A stretch of DNA of 64,000 nucleotides from Rubrivivax sp. (GTDB lineage Bacteria > Pseudomonadota > Gammaproteobacteria > Burkholderiales > Burkholderiaceae_C), in NCBI GenBank assembly GCA_030681795.1, contig JAUXRG010000064.1, positions 227,694-291,693 on the forward strand. Direction: 5' to 3'. Within the stretch, counting starts at the first letter, position 1. Each line of letters opens with the position of its first letter. Both the position numbers and the translations under genes were made by a program. Under the pieces are notes generated by a model that was not told the DNA's origin, did not search any database, and saw only the letters and a program-made list of their open reading frames with translations. This document shows, one piece after another, positions 52,615-60,973 of this stretch.

Positions 52615-52641
52615 ATTTCGGCACGCCCTCCAGGCGCTTGA
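52615..52641 (-). promoter_or_regulatory. Sigma-28-type promoter after flhC
   Basis: Minus-strand TCAAG-N14-GCCGAAAT: identical in core elements and 16-nt spacing to the promoter at 15817. It begins 16 nt after the flhC stop codon and can serve only the short stretch before the terminator at 52529. Confidence 0.65.
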
Positions 52642-52656
52642 GCCCCGCAAGCGTGA

Positions 52657-53229
52657 TCAATGCCCGCTTTGGACGGCCTGGACGCGGGCGGCCTCGGCGA
52701 CGAAGCTGCCGGCCAGCTTGCCCTTGCCGGCGCGGGCCGGCGGGTTGCACATGCCGCACACATAGTGGCGCGCGATCTCGTGCGGGTGGGTGACGAAATG
52801 GCCGCCGCACTTGCTGCACGGCGTCATGGTGAGCATGCCGTTGTCGACGAACTTCACCAGGCGCCAGGCGCGCGTCACGCTCAGCAGCGGGTCCAGGCCC
52901 TGGGCCTGCATCTGCTCGGCATAGAGCTGGTAGGCCTTGATGACCGTATCGATCTCGTCGAGCGCAGCGGCCTTGTTGAGGTACTCGTGGATGTTGAGGA
53001 ACAGGCTCGCGTGGATGTTGGGCTGCCAGGTCATGAACCAGTCGGTGGAGAACGGCAACTGGCCCTTGCTCGGGCTCTTGCCCGCCACTTCCTTGTACAA
53101 GCGCAGCAGGCGTTCGTAACTCAGGTCGGTCTCGCTTTCGAGGACCTGCAGGCGCGCGCCCAGGTTGATGAGGGTGACGGCGCGCTCGATCTGGCGGGCC
53201 TCGGTCAGGATGCTCTTGTTGCGGGCCAT
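52657..53229 (-). CDS. flhC: Flagellar master regulator FlhC
   Basis: The 190-residue subunit of the FlhD4C2 activator of class 2 flagellar genes. It has the zinc-binding cysteines in CSKCGGHF and VCGMCNPP (about 137-165) and the conserved N-terminal helices AVTLINLGARLQVLESETDL and SYERLLRLYKEV. Length is standard. It is separated from flhD by 118 nt that contain a palindromic repeat, a longer gap than in enterobacteria. Confidence 0.96.
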   Translation of the reverse strand: MARNKSILTEARQIERAVTLINLGARLQVLESETDLSYERLLRLYKEVAGKSPSKGQLPFSTDWFMTWQPNIHASLFLNIHEYLNKAAALDEIDTVIKAYQLYAEQMQAQGLDPLLSVTRAWRLVKFVDNGMLTMTPCSKCGGHFVTHPHEIARHYVCGMCNPPARAGKGKLAGSFVAEAARVQAVQSGH

Positions 53230-53265
53230 GGGTTCTCTCCGTCCTGTGGGTGTTCTTGATCAAGG

Positions 53266-53346
53266 CCTTGCGCGGATCCGGCTCTGCCGGGCCGCTGCAA
53301 GAGCCCCCTCGGGGGGCAGCGAGCGCCAGCGAGCGTGGGGGCCGTT
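53266..53346. repeat. Palindromic intergenic repeat, copy 2
   Basis: Between flhD and flhC. It has the same two-hairpin layout as copy 1 at 34077: GGCTCTGCCGGGCCGCTG, then CCCCCTCGGGGGG, followed by AGCGAGCGCCAGCGAGCG. Because it lies within the flhDC mRNA it could influence the FlhD:FlhC ratio. Confidence 0.7.
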
Positions 53347-53347
53347 G

Positions 53348-53671
53348 CTATGCCGCTTCCTGATGGCGCCCGGCCATCAGGATGGAGGCGTGCAGGCGGG
53401 ACATGCCGTCGTTGGCGGCGCCCTTGCCGTGGCAGGTCAGCAGGTTCCAGACGATGTCGTCGTCCATGCGCAAACGGCACAGCAAGGTGTTGCCGGTGGA
53501 GATCTTCATCATCTGCGCGGGCGTCAGCGTGCCGATGAGCGTGGCCGTGTCTTCACTGACACCCAGGCGGAACAGCGCCTGTTCGCGGTCCTGGCGGATC
53601 AGGCTCTGGGCCAGCATCAGGTACGAGAGATTGGCTTCACGGATTTCGGCAAGAATTTGTTCCGAGGTCAT
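53348..53671 (-). CDS. flhD: Flagellar master regulator FlhD
   Basis: The 107-residue partner of FlhC. It begins MTSEQILAEIREANLSYLML and includes AQSLIRQDREQALFRLGVSE and the conserved LTPAQMMKISTGNTLLCRL region. The start ATG 53671 gives the usual family length; the open frame upstream has no conserved residues. The 183 nt upstream (53672-53854) hold two inverted repeats described separately. Confidence 0.96.
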   Translation of the reverse strand: MTSEQILAEIREANLSYLMLAQSLIRQDREQALFRLGVSEDTATLIGTLTPAQMMKISTGNTLLCRLRMDDDIVWNLLTCHGKGAANDGMSRLHASILMAGRHQEAA

Positions 53672-53787
53672 TTCGTGTGCTCCAGCAGTTGTTCGGGGCC
53701 CTGAGGCGATGAAACGAACTGTAGGCATCCGAAATGGACTGCGACATCAGGCCAGTTCCGTGGCTTGAGTCCCGGTTCTTCCAGTCG

Positions 53788-53802
53788 ATTTGTCAGGCAA
53801 AT
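53788..53802. promoter_or_regulatory. Inverted repeat upstream of flhD
   Basis: ATTTG-N5-CAAAT, 15 bp, about 120 nt before the flhD ATG in an AT-richer stretch. A possible operator; no family is assigned. Confidence 0.3.
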
Positions 53803-53821
53803 TCCTACACGCGGCCGCTTT

Positions 53822-53837
53822 CGTGACGGGCGTCACG
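53822..53837. promoter_or_regulatory. CRP-family-like site upstream of flhDC
   Basis: CGTGACGGGCGTCACG is a 16-bp palindrome (7-bp arms) containing GTGA-N6-TCAC, the exact core spacing of CRP-family sites. It lies about 158 nt upstream of the flhD ATG and 17 nt after folE2. In E. coli flhDC is activated by CRP; binding here is inferred only. Confidence 0.4.
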
Positions 53838-53854
53838 GTGCGGGCAAGCCGGCC

Positions 53855-54658
53855 CTACACGCGCTCGATGCGGGCGTAGGCGGAATGGTTGTGTATCGAC
53901 TCGAAGTTCTCGACGTCCACGCGGTAGCGCCCGATGCGGGCGTCGGCGTTGAGCGCCAGGGCGACGTCGCGCACCAGGTCTTCGACGAACTTGGGATTTT
54001 CGTAGGCGCGCTCGGTCACCCACTTCTCGTCGGGCCGCTTGAGCAGCGGCCAGATTTCGCTCGAGGCCGCGTCCTCTGCAAAGCGCACGAGTTCGTGCCA
54101 CTGCACGGGCCCGAGCGCGGGCTCCAGCACTTCGATGCGTATCGTGACCAGCGAGCGCTGGTTGTGCGCGCCGTAGTCGGAGATCTCCTTCGAGCAGGGG
54201 CACAGGCTCTTCACCGGCACCGCCACCTCGGCGTGCACCGCCGTCACGCCGCCTCTCGTTTCGGCAATCCAGCGGCCCCGGTAGTCGAGCAGGCTCTGCA
54301 CGCCGGATACCGGCGCGCGCTTGCGCAGGAAGAAGCTGAAGGCGGCCTCGATGCGGCCCTCGGTGGCGCCGAGCTTGGCCAGCATCACGCCATGGCGCTC
54401 GCGCAGCGCGGCGGCATCCAGCGGTGCGTCCAGCGCATCCAGCCAGGCCACGAAACGCGACATGTGCGTGCCCTTCTTCTCGGCCGGCAGCGCCACGTCG
54501 AGCGACCACAGCGCCGCCGTCGACTGCACGACCCCTGCCACGGTCAGCCGCAGCGGGTAGCGAACGTCCTTCACGCCCACGCGCTGAATCGCCAGGTGGC
54601 GGTCATCGCGCGCGCTTTGCGTGTCGGGAATGTGGAGGGCGTCGGTGAGGTTGGTCAT
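53855..54658 (-). CDS. folE2: GTP cyclohydrolase FolE2 (type IB)
   Basis: The 267-residue enzyme makes dihydroneopterin triphosphate from GTP, the first step of folate synthesis. The family signature [19 protein letters not shown] is present with the catalytic cysteine, along with [12 protein letters not shown] and the C-terminal [12 protein letters not shown]. FolE2 can work with metals other than zinc. ATG 54658 is favoured over GTG 54667. It lies 76 nt downstream of dxs. Confidence 0.94.
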   Translation of the reverse strand: MTNLTDALHIPDTQSARDDRHLAIQRVGVKDVRYPLRLTVAGVVQSTAALWSLDVALPAEKKGTHMSRFVAWLDALDAPLDAAALRERHGVMLAKLGATEGRIEAAFSFFLRKRAPVSGVQSLLDYRGRWIAETRGGVTAVHAEVAVPVKSLCPCSKEISDYGAHNQRSLVTIRIEVLEPALGPVQWHELVRFAEDAASSEIWPLLKRPDEKWVTERAYENPKFVEDLVRDVALALNADARIGRYRVDVENFESIHNHSAYARIERV

Positions 54659-54734
54659 CGCGGGCACAAGGATGACATCGTTTTCCCGCCGACACGCTCA
54701 CGCGGGTTCCACGACGCCGTTCGAAAGGCTGGGA

Positions 54735-56648
54735 TCAGCTGTTGACGGCGGCCAGCGCAGGCCGGCTGCCAAAGCGTTGCAGGATGGAGCGCTCGATGCC
54801 GGGGGCATCCAGGCCACACTGCGCGTGCAGCTTGGCCACCTCGCCATGTTCGACGAAGCGGTCGGGCAAGCCGAGCTGCAACACGGGCACGGTCACCGCG
54901 GCGGCGGCGAGGCATTCGAGTACCGCGCTGCCCGCACCACCCATCAGGCAGCCTTCCTCGATGGTGACGAGTCCGTCGTGGCTGCGCGCCAGCTCGAGCA
55001 CGAGCTCGGTGTCCAGCGGCTTGGCGAAGCGCATGTCGGCCACGGTGGCGCCCAGCCTCTCGGCGGCTTCCAGCGCCGGGTGCAGCAGCGTGCCAAAGGC
55101 CAGGATGGCCAGGCGCCTGCCCCCACGGGCGTCGGCGCGCACGGGGGCTTGCTTGCGCACGACACCCTTGCCCCAGGGCCATACGGTGAGCGCCGGGTCG
55201 ATCGCCGCGCCCACTCCGGCACCCCGCGGGTAGCGCACCGCCACCGGGTGGTTCTGGCGGAAAGCCGTGGTCAGCGCCTGACGGCATTCGTTTTCGTCGC
55301 TGGGCGTGAGCATGCTGCAGTTGGGAATGCAGCGCACGAAGGCGATGTCGTAGGCGCCGGCGTGCGTGGGACCGTCGGCCCCCACGAGCCCGGCACGGTC
55401 GAGCGCAAACACCATGGGCAGGTTCTGCAACGCGACGTCGTGGATGAGTTGGTCGTAGCCGCGCTGCAAGAAGGTGCTGTAGATCGCCACCACCGGCTTG
55501 AGGCCCTCGCAGGCCATGCCGGCCGCAAAGGTCACCGCATGCTGCTCGGCGATGCCCACGTCGTAATAGCGCTGGGGAAACCGCTTGTGGAACTCGACCA
55601 TGCCCGAGCCTTCACGCATCGCCGGGGTGACGGCCACCAGTCGAGCGTCGGCTTCGGCCATGTCGCACAGCCACTGGCCGAAGACCTGGGTGAAGGTCGG
55701 CTTGCTGGGCAGGCTCTTGGGGAAGCCTTCGGCCGGGTCGAATTTGCCGCTGGCGGCGTGGTACTTCACCGGGTCGGCCTCGGCCAGCTTGTAGCCGTAG
55801 CCCTTCTTGGTGACCACGTGCAGGAACTGCGGGCCGCGCCGGCTGCGCAGGTTCTCCAGCGTGGGGATCAGCGAGTCGAGGTCGTGGCCATCGATCGGGC
55901 CGACGTAGTTGAAGCCGAATTCCTCGAAGATGGTGCCCGGCACGACCATGCCCTTGGCGTGCTCCTCCAGGCGCCGCGCCAGTTCCAACAGCGGCGGCGC
56001 CGCCTTCAGCACGCCCTTCACGCCCTCGCGCGCGGCGGCGTAGAACTGGCCGCTCATGAGCCGCGCCAGATATTTGTTGAGCGCCCCCACCGGCGGGCTG
56101 ATCGACATGTCGTTGTCGTTGAGCACCACCAGCAGGTCGGCCAGGACGCCGGCGTGCGAGACACCGGCGTTGTTCAGCGCCTCGAAGGCCATGCCGGCGC
56201 TCATCGCGCCATCGCCGATCACGGCCACCGCCTTGCGGTCTTCGCCCTTGAGCTTGGCAGCCAGCGCCATGCCCAGCGCGGCGCTGATCGAGGTCGAGCT
56301 GTGCGCCGTGCCGAAGCTGTCGTACTCGCTCTCTTCGCGCCGCGGGAAGCCGCCGACGCCGCCGAGCTGGCGCAGCGTGTGCATGCGGTCGCGCCGACCG
56401 GTGAGGACCTTGTGGGGGTAGGTCTGGTGCCCCACGTCCCACACCAGGCGGTCGTGAGGTGTATTGAAGACGTAGTGCAGCGCCACCGTGAGCTCCACGG
56501 TGCCCAGGTTGCTGCTCAGGTGGCCCCCGGTCTGGCTCACGGTATTGAGCACGAACTGGCGCAACTCGGCGGCCAGCGCGGGCAATTCAGCGCGGCTCAG
56601 GCGGCGCAAGTCGGCCGGGCTGTCGATCTTGTCGAGCAGGGTTTTCAT
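54735..56648 (-). CDS. dxs: 1-deoxy-D-xylulose-5-phosphate synthase
   Basis: The 637-residue thiamine diphosphate enzyme condenses pyruvate and glyceraldehyde 3-phosphate, the entry step of the MEP isoprenoid pathway. Motifs: [20 protein letters not shown], the ThDP-binding [18 protein letters not shown], and [23 protein letters not shown] 56648 gives the normal length; the frame upstream lies in ispA. It begins 2 nt after the ispA stop, so the two pathway genes are co-transcribed. Confidence 0.97.
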   Translation of the reverse strand: MKTLLDKIDSPADLRRLSRAELPALAAELRQFVLNTVSQTGGHLSSNLGTVELTVALHYVFNTPHDRLVWDVGHQTYPHKVLTGRRDRMHTLRQLGGVGGFPRREESEYDSFGTAHSSTSISAALGMALAAKLKGEDRKAVAVIGDGAMSAGMAFEALNNAGVSHAGVLADLLVVLNDNDMSISPPVGALNKYLARLMSGQFYAAAREGVKGVLKAAPPLLELARRLEEHAKGMVVPGTIFEEFGFNYVGPIDGHDLDSLIPTLENLRSRRGPQFLHVVTKKGYGYKLAEADPVKYHAASGKFDPAEGFPKSLPSKPTFTQVFGQWLCDMAEADARLVAVTPAMREGSGMVEFHKRFPQRYYDVGIAEQHAVTFAAGMACEGLKPVVAIYSTFLQRGYDQLIHDVALQNLPMVFALDRAGLVGADGPTHAGAYDIAFVRCIPNCSMLTPSDENECRQALTTAFRQNHPVAVRYPRGAGVGAAIDPALTVWPWGKGVVRKQAPVRADARGGRRLAILAFGTLLHPALEAAERLGATVADMRFAKPLDTELVLELARSHDGLVTIEEGCLMGGAGSAVLECLAAAAVTVPVLQLGLPDRFVEHGEVAKLHAQCGLDAPGIERSILQRFGSRPALAAVNS

Positions 56649-56649
56649 G

Positions 56650-57540
56650 CTAGTTTTCGCGTTCCACCACCTTGTCGGCCAGCACGGCCAGCCACGTGGC
56701 CGCAGCGCCCAGCCCGCTGCGGGCCAGGGCCGAAAGCGCCTGCTCGCGCAACTCGTCGGCCTGGCGCCTTGCCGCGGCAAGGCCGAGCACCGACACGTAG
56801 GTGGGCTTGTTGTGATGCTGGTCCTTGCCCGCCGTCTTGCCCAGGGTTTCCGAAGCCTGGGTGACATCGAGGATGTCGTCCACGACCTGGAAGGCCACGC
56901 CGATGGCCGCGCCGTATTCGGAGAGCGACTGCAAGGCCACGGCGTCGGCGTGGCCGCAGGCCGCGCCCATCAGCACGCTGGCCTGCAGCAGCGCGCCGGT
57001 CTTGCGGCGGTGCATGTCGCGCAGCGCCCGCTCGTCGAGCGCGTGCCCGATGCTGGCCAGGTCGATGGCCTGGCCGCCCGCCATGCCGGCGTGCCCGGCG
57101 GCGCGCGCGAGCAGGCCGGTCAGTCGTGCCTGCAGCGCGGGCGCCATCCCCTGCTCGGGCGTCAACACCTCGAAGGCCAGGGCCTGCATGGCATCCCCGG
57201 CCAGCATGGCCTGCGCCTCACCGAACTGCACATGCACCGTGGGCTTGCCCCGGCGCAGCACGTCGTTGTCCATGCAGGGCATGTCGTCATGAACCAGCGA
57301 GTAGGCATGGATCAGCTCCACGGCCACCGCCGCACGCAGCGCCGCCGGCTCGTCGCCCGCCACGGCGCGGCTGCTGGCCAGCGCCAGCAGCGGGCGCAGG
57401 CGCTTGCCGCCGTCGAGCACCCCGTAGCGCATGGCCAGGCCCAGGCCGGCCGGCGCCTCCAGGGGCACCCAGGCCTCGAGCGCGGCCTCGACCGAGGCCA
57501 GGGCGCTGCGCGCCCAGCGGTCGAAATCCTCGCCGTTCAT
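56650..57540 (-). CDS. ispA: Farnesyl diphosphate synthase IspA
   Basis: A 296-residue short-chain prenyl transferase making geranyl and farnesyl diphosphate. Both aspartate-rich motifs are present: [20 protein letters not shown] (first) and [10 protein letters not shown] (second), with GGKRLRPLL. It overlaps xseB by 4 nt (ATGA). Confidence 0.96.
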   Translation of the reverse strand: MNGEDFDRWARSALASVEAALEAWVPLEAPAGLGLAMRYGVLDGGKRLRPLLALASSRAVAGDEPAALRAAVAVELIHAYSLVHDDMPCMDNDVLRRGKPTVHVQFGEAQAMLAGDAMQALAFEVLTPEQGMAPALQARLTGLLARAAGHAGMAGGQAIDLASIGHALDERALRDMHRRKTGALLQASVLMGAACGHADAVALQSLSEYGAAIGVAFQVVDDILDVTQASETLGKTAGKDQHHNKPTYVSVLGLAAARRQADELREQALSALARSGLGAAATWLAVLADKVVEREN

Positions 57541-57773
57541 GCGTCGACCCAGGGCTTGAGCTGCCCTTCTTCGAGAATCTTCACCTGCTGCTCCACCACC
57601 TCCAGGCGAGAGCGGCAATAGGTCAGCAACTCGGCGCCGCGTCGGTAGCCTTCGAGCAACTGGTCCAGCGGCATTTGGCCCCCTTCCATCTGTGCCACCA
57701 GCCGGTCCAGTTCGGCCAGCGCCTGCTCATAGGTGGCGGGCTCCTTGGGGGGGTGGGCAGCGGTTCGGGCCAT
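57537..57773 (-). CDS. xseB: Exodeoxyribonuclease VII small subunit
   Basis: A 78-residue protein with the XseB signature [20 protein letters not shown], then [20 protein letters not shown] and [14 protein letters not shown]. It pairs with XseA, encoded elsewhere. ATG 57773 fits the family length. It is the first gene of xseB-ispA-dxs-folE2 and has a candidate promoter with TAGAAT about 25 nt upstream. Confidence 0.93.
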   Translation of the reverse strand: MARTAAHPPKEPATYEQALAELDRLVAQMEGGQMPLDQLLEGYRRGAELLTYCRSRLEVVEQQVKILEEGQLKPWVDA

Positions 57774-57797
57774 TTCGGGAGATGAAATCAAGAGGGG

Positions 57798-57847
57798 GAT
57801 TCTAGACAAAGGTGCGCCTGGTCCCGCCTGTGCCGGCGGCTAGAATC
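57798..57847. promoter_or_regulatory. Divergent promoter pair for xseB and the Rieske gene
   Basis: GATTCTAG (57798-57805) and CTAGAATC (57840-57847) are perfect inverted copies, giving a TAGAAT -10 hexamer in each direction. The minus-strand start would lie about 20 nt before xseB and the plus-strand start about 100 nt before the oxygenase gene. No good -35 was found for either. The oxygenase leader holds an 8-bp hairpin (57894-57918). Confidence 0.45.
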
Positions 57848-57955
57848 CCGGCCGCACCATCGTGACCATGGGATCACGCGAATTGAACCATTTGCCGCCT
57901 GCAGGGCCACCAGGCGGCGGGTCGATGTCCTTGCCAAGGAGGATCCTGTCGGATC

Positions 57956-59068
57956 ATGTCGGACCTGAGCGCCAGTCTCCAAGCTCTTGAGTGCAGTCGT
58001 TCTCAACTCCCGGTTACCAGCTATTTCGACGAGGGCCTGTTCCAACACGAACAGTCACTCATCTTTCAGCGCGCGCCGCGCTACCTCGGGCACGAGCTTG
58101 CGCTGCCCGAGGTGGGCGACTATCTCGCGCTGGCGCAAGAGGCCGAAGGCCGGGCGCTGGTGCGCACGGCGCAAGGCGTGGAGCTGGTGTCCAACATCTG
58201 CCGCCACCGCCAGGCCCTCATGCTCAAGGGCCGGGGGCGCACCAGCGGCCACATCGTCTGCCCGCTGCACCGCTGGACCTACGGCCTGGACGGCCGCCTG
58301 CTCGGTGCCCCGCATTTCGCCGAAGACCCCTGCCTGAATCTGCGCAACTACCCTGTGCAGAGCTGGCACGGCCTGTTGTTCGAGGAAAACGGGCGTTCCG
58401 TTTCGACCGATCTGGCCCGGCTCGGTGCGGCCGCCGATCTCGATTTCAGCGGCTTCGTCTTCCACCGCGCCCAGGTCCACGCCTGCGACTACAACTGGAA
58501 GACCTTCATCGAGGTCTACCTCGAGGATTACCACGTCGGCCCCTTCCACCCCGGGCTGGGCAGCTTCGTGACCTGCGACGACCTGCGCTGGGAGTTCGGA
58601 GTGCATCACTCGGTGCAGACGGTGGGCGTGCACCAGTCGCTGAGCAAGGCGGGCTCCGAGGTCTACCGGCGTTGGCAGGACGCCGTGCTGAGATACCGCA
58701 ACGGCGTGGCCCCCACCCGGGGCGCCATCTGGCTGACTTACTACCCCACGGTGATGGTGGAGTGGTACCCGCATGTGCTGGTGGTCTCCACGCTGTTTCC
58801 GCAGGGCCCGCAGAAGACGCTCAACCTGGTGGAGTTTTTCTACCCGGAGGAAATCGCGGCTTTCGAGCCCGAATTCATGGAGGCGCAGCAGGCCGCCTAC
58901 ATGGAGACCTGCATCGAGGACGACGAGATTGCCCTGCGCATGGACGCCGGGCGCCGCGCGCTGATGCGGCGCGGCGACGACGAAGCCGGCCCCTACCAGA
59001 GCCCGATGGAAGACGGCATGCAGCACTTCCACGAGTGGTATCGGCGTGAGATGGATTTCCGGGGCTGA
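57956..59068 (+). CDS. Rieske aromatic-ring-hydroxylating oxygenase, alpha subunit
   Basis: The 370-residue protein has the Rieske 2Fe-2S motif CRH-x17-CPLH (NICRHRQ...VCPLHRW, about 79-101) and the mononuclear iron motif in EDYHVGPFHPG (about 193-203). It resembles stand-alone alpha subunits found near dxs in Burkholderiales; the substrate is not predictable, and no reductase or beta subunit is adjacent. The ATG at 57956 follows AGGAGGATC. It is divergent from xseB. Confidence 0.85.
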   Translation: MSDLSASLQALECSRSQLPVTSYFDEGLFQHEQSLIFQRAPRYLGHELALPEVGDYLALAQEAEGRALVRTAQGVELVSNICRHRQALMLKGRGRTSGHIVCPLHRWTYGLDGRLLGAPHFAEDPCLNLRNYPVQSWHGLLFEENGRSVSTDLARLGAAADLDFSGFVFHRAQVHACDYNWKTFIEVYLEDYHVGPFHPGLGSFVTCDDLRWEFGVHHSVQTVGVHQSLSKAGSEVYRRWQDAVLRYRNGVAPTRGAIWLTYYPTVMVEWYPHVLVVSTLFPQGPQKTLNLVEFFYPEEIAAFEPEFMEAQQAAYMETCIEDDEIALRMDAGRRALMRRGDDEAGPYQSPMEDGMQHFHEWYRREMDFRG

Positions 59069-59118
59069 ACACACCCCGAGGGCCGGCCTGCCCCGGGCCT
59101 CGCGCCTACGATTCGCCC

Positions 59119-60012
59119 ATGTCCCCGCCCTTGCTCATGGTGTGCGCCGCGTTCCTGTTCGCCGTGATGGGCGTGTGCGTGAAATTCGCTTCGGCGCAAT
59201 ACGGGACCGGGGAGATCGTGCTCTACCGCTCGCTCGTCGGCCTGGCCGTGATGGCGGGGGTGCTGCGCTGGCGCGCCATCGCCTGGCGCACCCGCGTGCC
59301 GGCAATGCACTTCTGGCGCAGCGCCAGCGGCACCGCGGCACTGTGCCTGTGGTTCTACGCCATAGGACACCTGCCGCTGGCCACGGCGATGACGCTGAAC
59401 TACATGTCGCCGGTGTGGGTGGCGCTGTTTCTCCTGGGCGGCAGCGTGCTGCTGGGGCCGGCCGGCCGGGTCGTCGACGGACGGTTGGCGGCCGCGGTGC
59501 TGGCCGGTTTCGCCGGCGTGGCCATGGTGCTGCGGCCCACCATGGCACAGGACCAGCTCTGGTACGGCCTGCTCGGGCTGCTCTCGGGCATGCTGTCGGC
59601 CATGGCCTATCTGCAGTTGACGGCGCTGGGCCGCGTGGGTGAACCCGTGGAGCGCGTGGTGTTCTATTTCTCGCTCAGCGGCGTACTCGCCGGCGCCGGC
59701 CTGACCGCCGCCGCCGGTGGCGGCCGCGGCCATAGCGCGGGCGGCGTGGCGCTGCTCCTGGCCATCGGCCTGCTGGCCACCCTCGCGCAGTGGCTGTTGA
59801 CGCAGGCCTATGCCCGCGGCGCCACGCTGGGCATCGCCTCGCTGCAGTACCTCGGCATCGTCTTCTCCTTCGCCTTCGGCGTGTGGTTGTTCCAAGACGC
59901 CGTCACCCCCCTGTCCCTGGCCGGCATGGCGCTCATCATCGCTGCCGGCGTGGCCGCCACGCTGTTGCGCGGCCGCTCAGCACCCCCTTCTGCCATTCCA
60001 ACCGAGACCTGA
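59119..60012 (+). CDS. EamA/DMT-family transporter
   Basis: A 297-residue protein with ten predicted membrane helices in two EamA repeats (VCAAFLFAVMGVCVKFASAQ at the N-terminus and LLATLAQWLLTQAYARGATL in the second half). The family exports amino acids or other metabolites. TACGAT lies 6 nt before ATG 59119 and there is no Shine-Dalgarno, so the mRNA may be leaderless. It is followed 13 nt later by the sulfurtransferase gene. Confidence 0.85.
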   Translation: MSPPLLMVCAAFLFAVMGVCVKFASAQYGTGEIVLYRSLVGLAVMAGVLRWRAIAWRTRVPAMHFWRSASGTAALCLWFYAIGHLPLATAMTLNYMSPVWVALFLLGGSVLLGPAGRVVDGRLAAAVLAGFAGVAMVLRPTMAQDQLWYGLLGLLSGMLSAMAYLQLTALGRVGEPVERVVFYFSLSGVLAGAGLTAAAGGGRGHSAGGVALLLAIGLLATLAQWLLTQAYARGATLGIASLQYLGIVFSFAFGVWLFQDAVTPLSLAGMALIIAAGVAATLLRGRSAPPSAIPTET

Positions 60013-60025
60013 ACGAGGCCCCCTC

Positions 60026-60865
60026 ATGAGTCAAGCCGTACTGATTTCCCCCGAACAACTGAAGCAGCTGCAGGCTGGCGCGGAGCCTTTCGTGCTGCTG
60101 GACTGCGGCTTCGACCTCTTCGACCCCACCGTGGGCGAGGCCGCCTACCGGGTGGCGCACCTGCCCGGCGCCCTGTATGCCCACCTGGACCGCGACCTCT
60201 CCGGGCCCAAGACGGGCCGCAACGGCCGTCACCCCTTGCCCGACCCCGCCGAATTCGCCATCACCGCGGGCCGTTGGGGCATCGCTCCGGGGGTCCAGGT
60301 CGTCGCTTACGACGCCCAGGGCGGCCTCTTCGCGGCCCGCGCGTGGTGGCTCCTGCGCTGGCTGGGTCACCGGGACGTGCGCCTGCTCGACGGTGGCGTG
60401 GCGGCCTGGTGCGCCGGCGGCGGCACGATGACCGATGTGCCGGGGCAGGCCCGAGCGCGGCCGCCCTACCCCTGCACCCAGCCGGCCATGCCGACGATCG
60501 ACGCCGACACCCTGCTCGCCCGTCTGGGCCAGGTCACGCTGTTCGATGCGCGCGCCGCGGAACGCTTTCGCGGCGAGGTCGAGCCCATCGACCCGGTGGC
60601 CGGCCGCATCCCCGGGGCCCGGCTGCGTTTCGTCAAGGACAACCTGCGGCCCGATGGCCGCCTCAAGCCCGCCGCGCAATTGCGCGAGGAGTTCACTGCC
60701 CTGGGGGCCGCGGGTGGGCAGATCGTGCACCAGTGCGGCTCCGGAGCCGCGAGCTGCTTCAACCTGATGGCGATGATGCATGCGGGCTTCGACGCGCCCA
60801 CGCTGTACCCGGGTTCGTGGAGCGAATGGTGCAGCGACCCGGCACGGCCGATCGCCCGCGGTTGA
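60026..60865 (+). CDS. Thiosulfate/mercaptopyruvate sulfurtransferase (rhodanese)
   Basis: The 279-residue protein has two rhodanese domains. The C-terminal one carries the catalytic loop HQCGSGAASC with the active Cys in CGSGAA; the loop resembles the CGSGVTA of mercaptopyruvate sulfurtransferases (SseA). The N-terminal domain is inactive and has DPTVGEAAYRVAHLPGALYA and GRHPLPDPAEF. It moves sulfane sulfur to acceptors such as cyanide. It is probably co-transcribed with the EamA gene. Confidence 0.88.
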   Translation: MSQAVLISPEQLKQLQAGAEPFVLLDCGFDLFDPTVGEAAYRVAHLPGALYAHLDRDLSGPKTGRNGRHPLPDPAEFAITAGRWGIAPGVQVVAYDAQGGLFAARAWWLLRWLGHRDVRLLDGGVAAWCAGGGTMTDVPGQARARPPYPCTQPAMPTIDADTLLARLGQVTLFDARAAERFRGEVEPIDPVAGRIPGARLRFVKDNLRPDGRLKPAAQLREEFTALGAAGGQIVHQCGSGAASCFNLMAMMHAGFDAPTLYPGSWSEWCSDPARPIARG

Positions 60866-60886
60866 GCGCCGTCAAGCGCCGCGCGC

Positions 60887-60900
60887 TTGATCCCAGTCAA
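60887..60900. promoter_or_regulatory. FNR/ANR-like box upstream of the usp gene
   Basis: TTGAT-CCCA-GTCAA matches the FNR consensus TTGAT-N4-ATCAA at nine of ten positions. It is centred 80 nt before the usp ATG, and an AACACT hexamer (60922-60927) lies at the distance of a class II FNR-dependent -10. Anaerobic control of Usp genes by FNR-type regulators is known in other proteobacteria. Confidence 0.45.
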
Positions 60901-60973
60901 TTTGCGGCAGCCGATTCCGGGAACACTGGCGCCGAGCGCCGCTCAAACTTCGACTTGTGACTGAGGAGCTTCC

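Noticed and set aside
52591..52765. Plus-strand ATG preceded by AGGAGGAGA after flhC
   Set aside because: The frame runs antisense through flhC and ends without any recognisable feature. The AGGAGG is better explained as the complement of the CUCCUCC tract of the candidate sRNA.
53643..53669. ATTTCGGC inside the start of flhD as a sigma-28 -10
   Set aside because: No TCA at the required spacing on the minus strand, and it lies inside the coding sequence.
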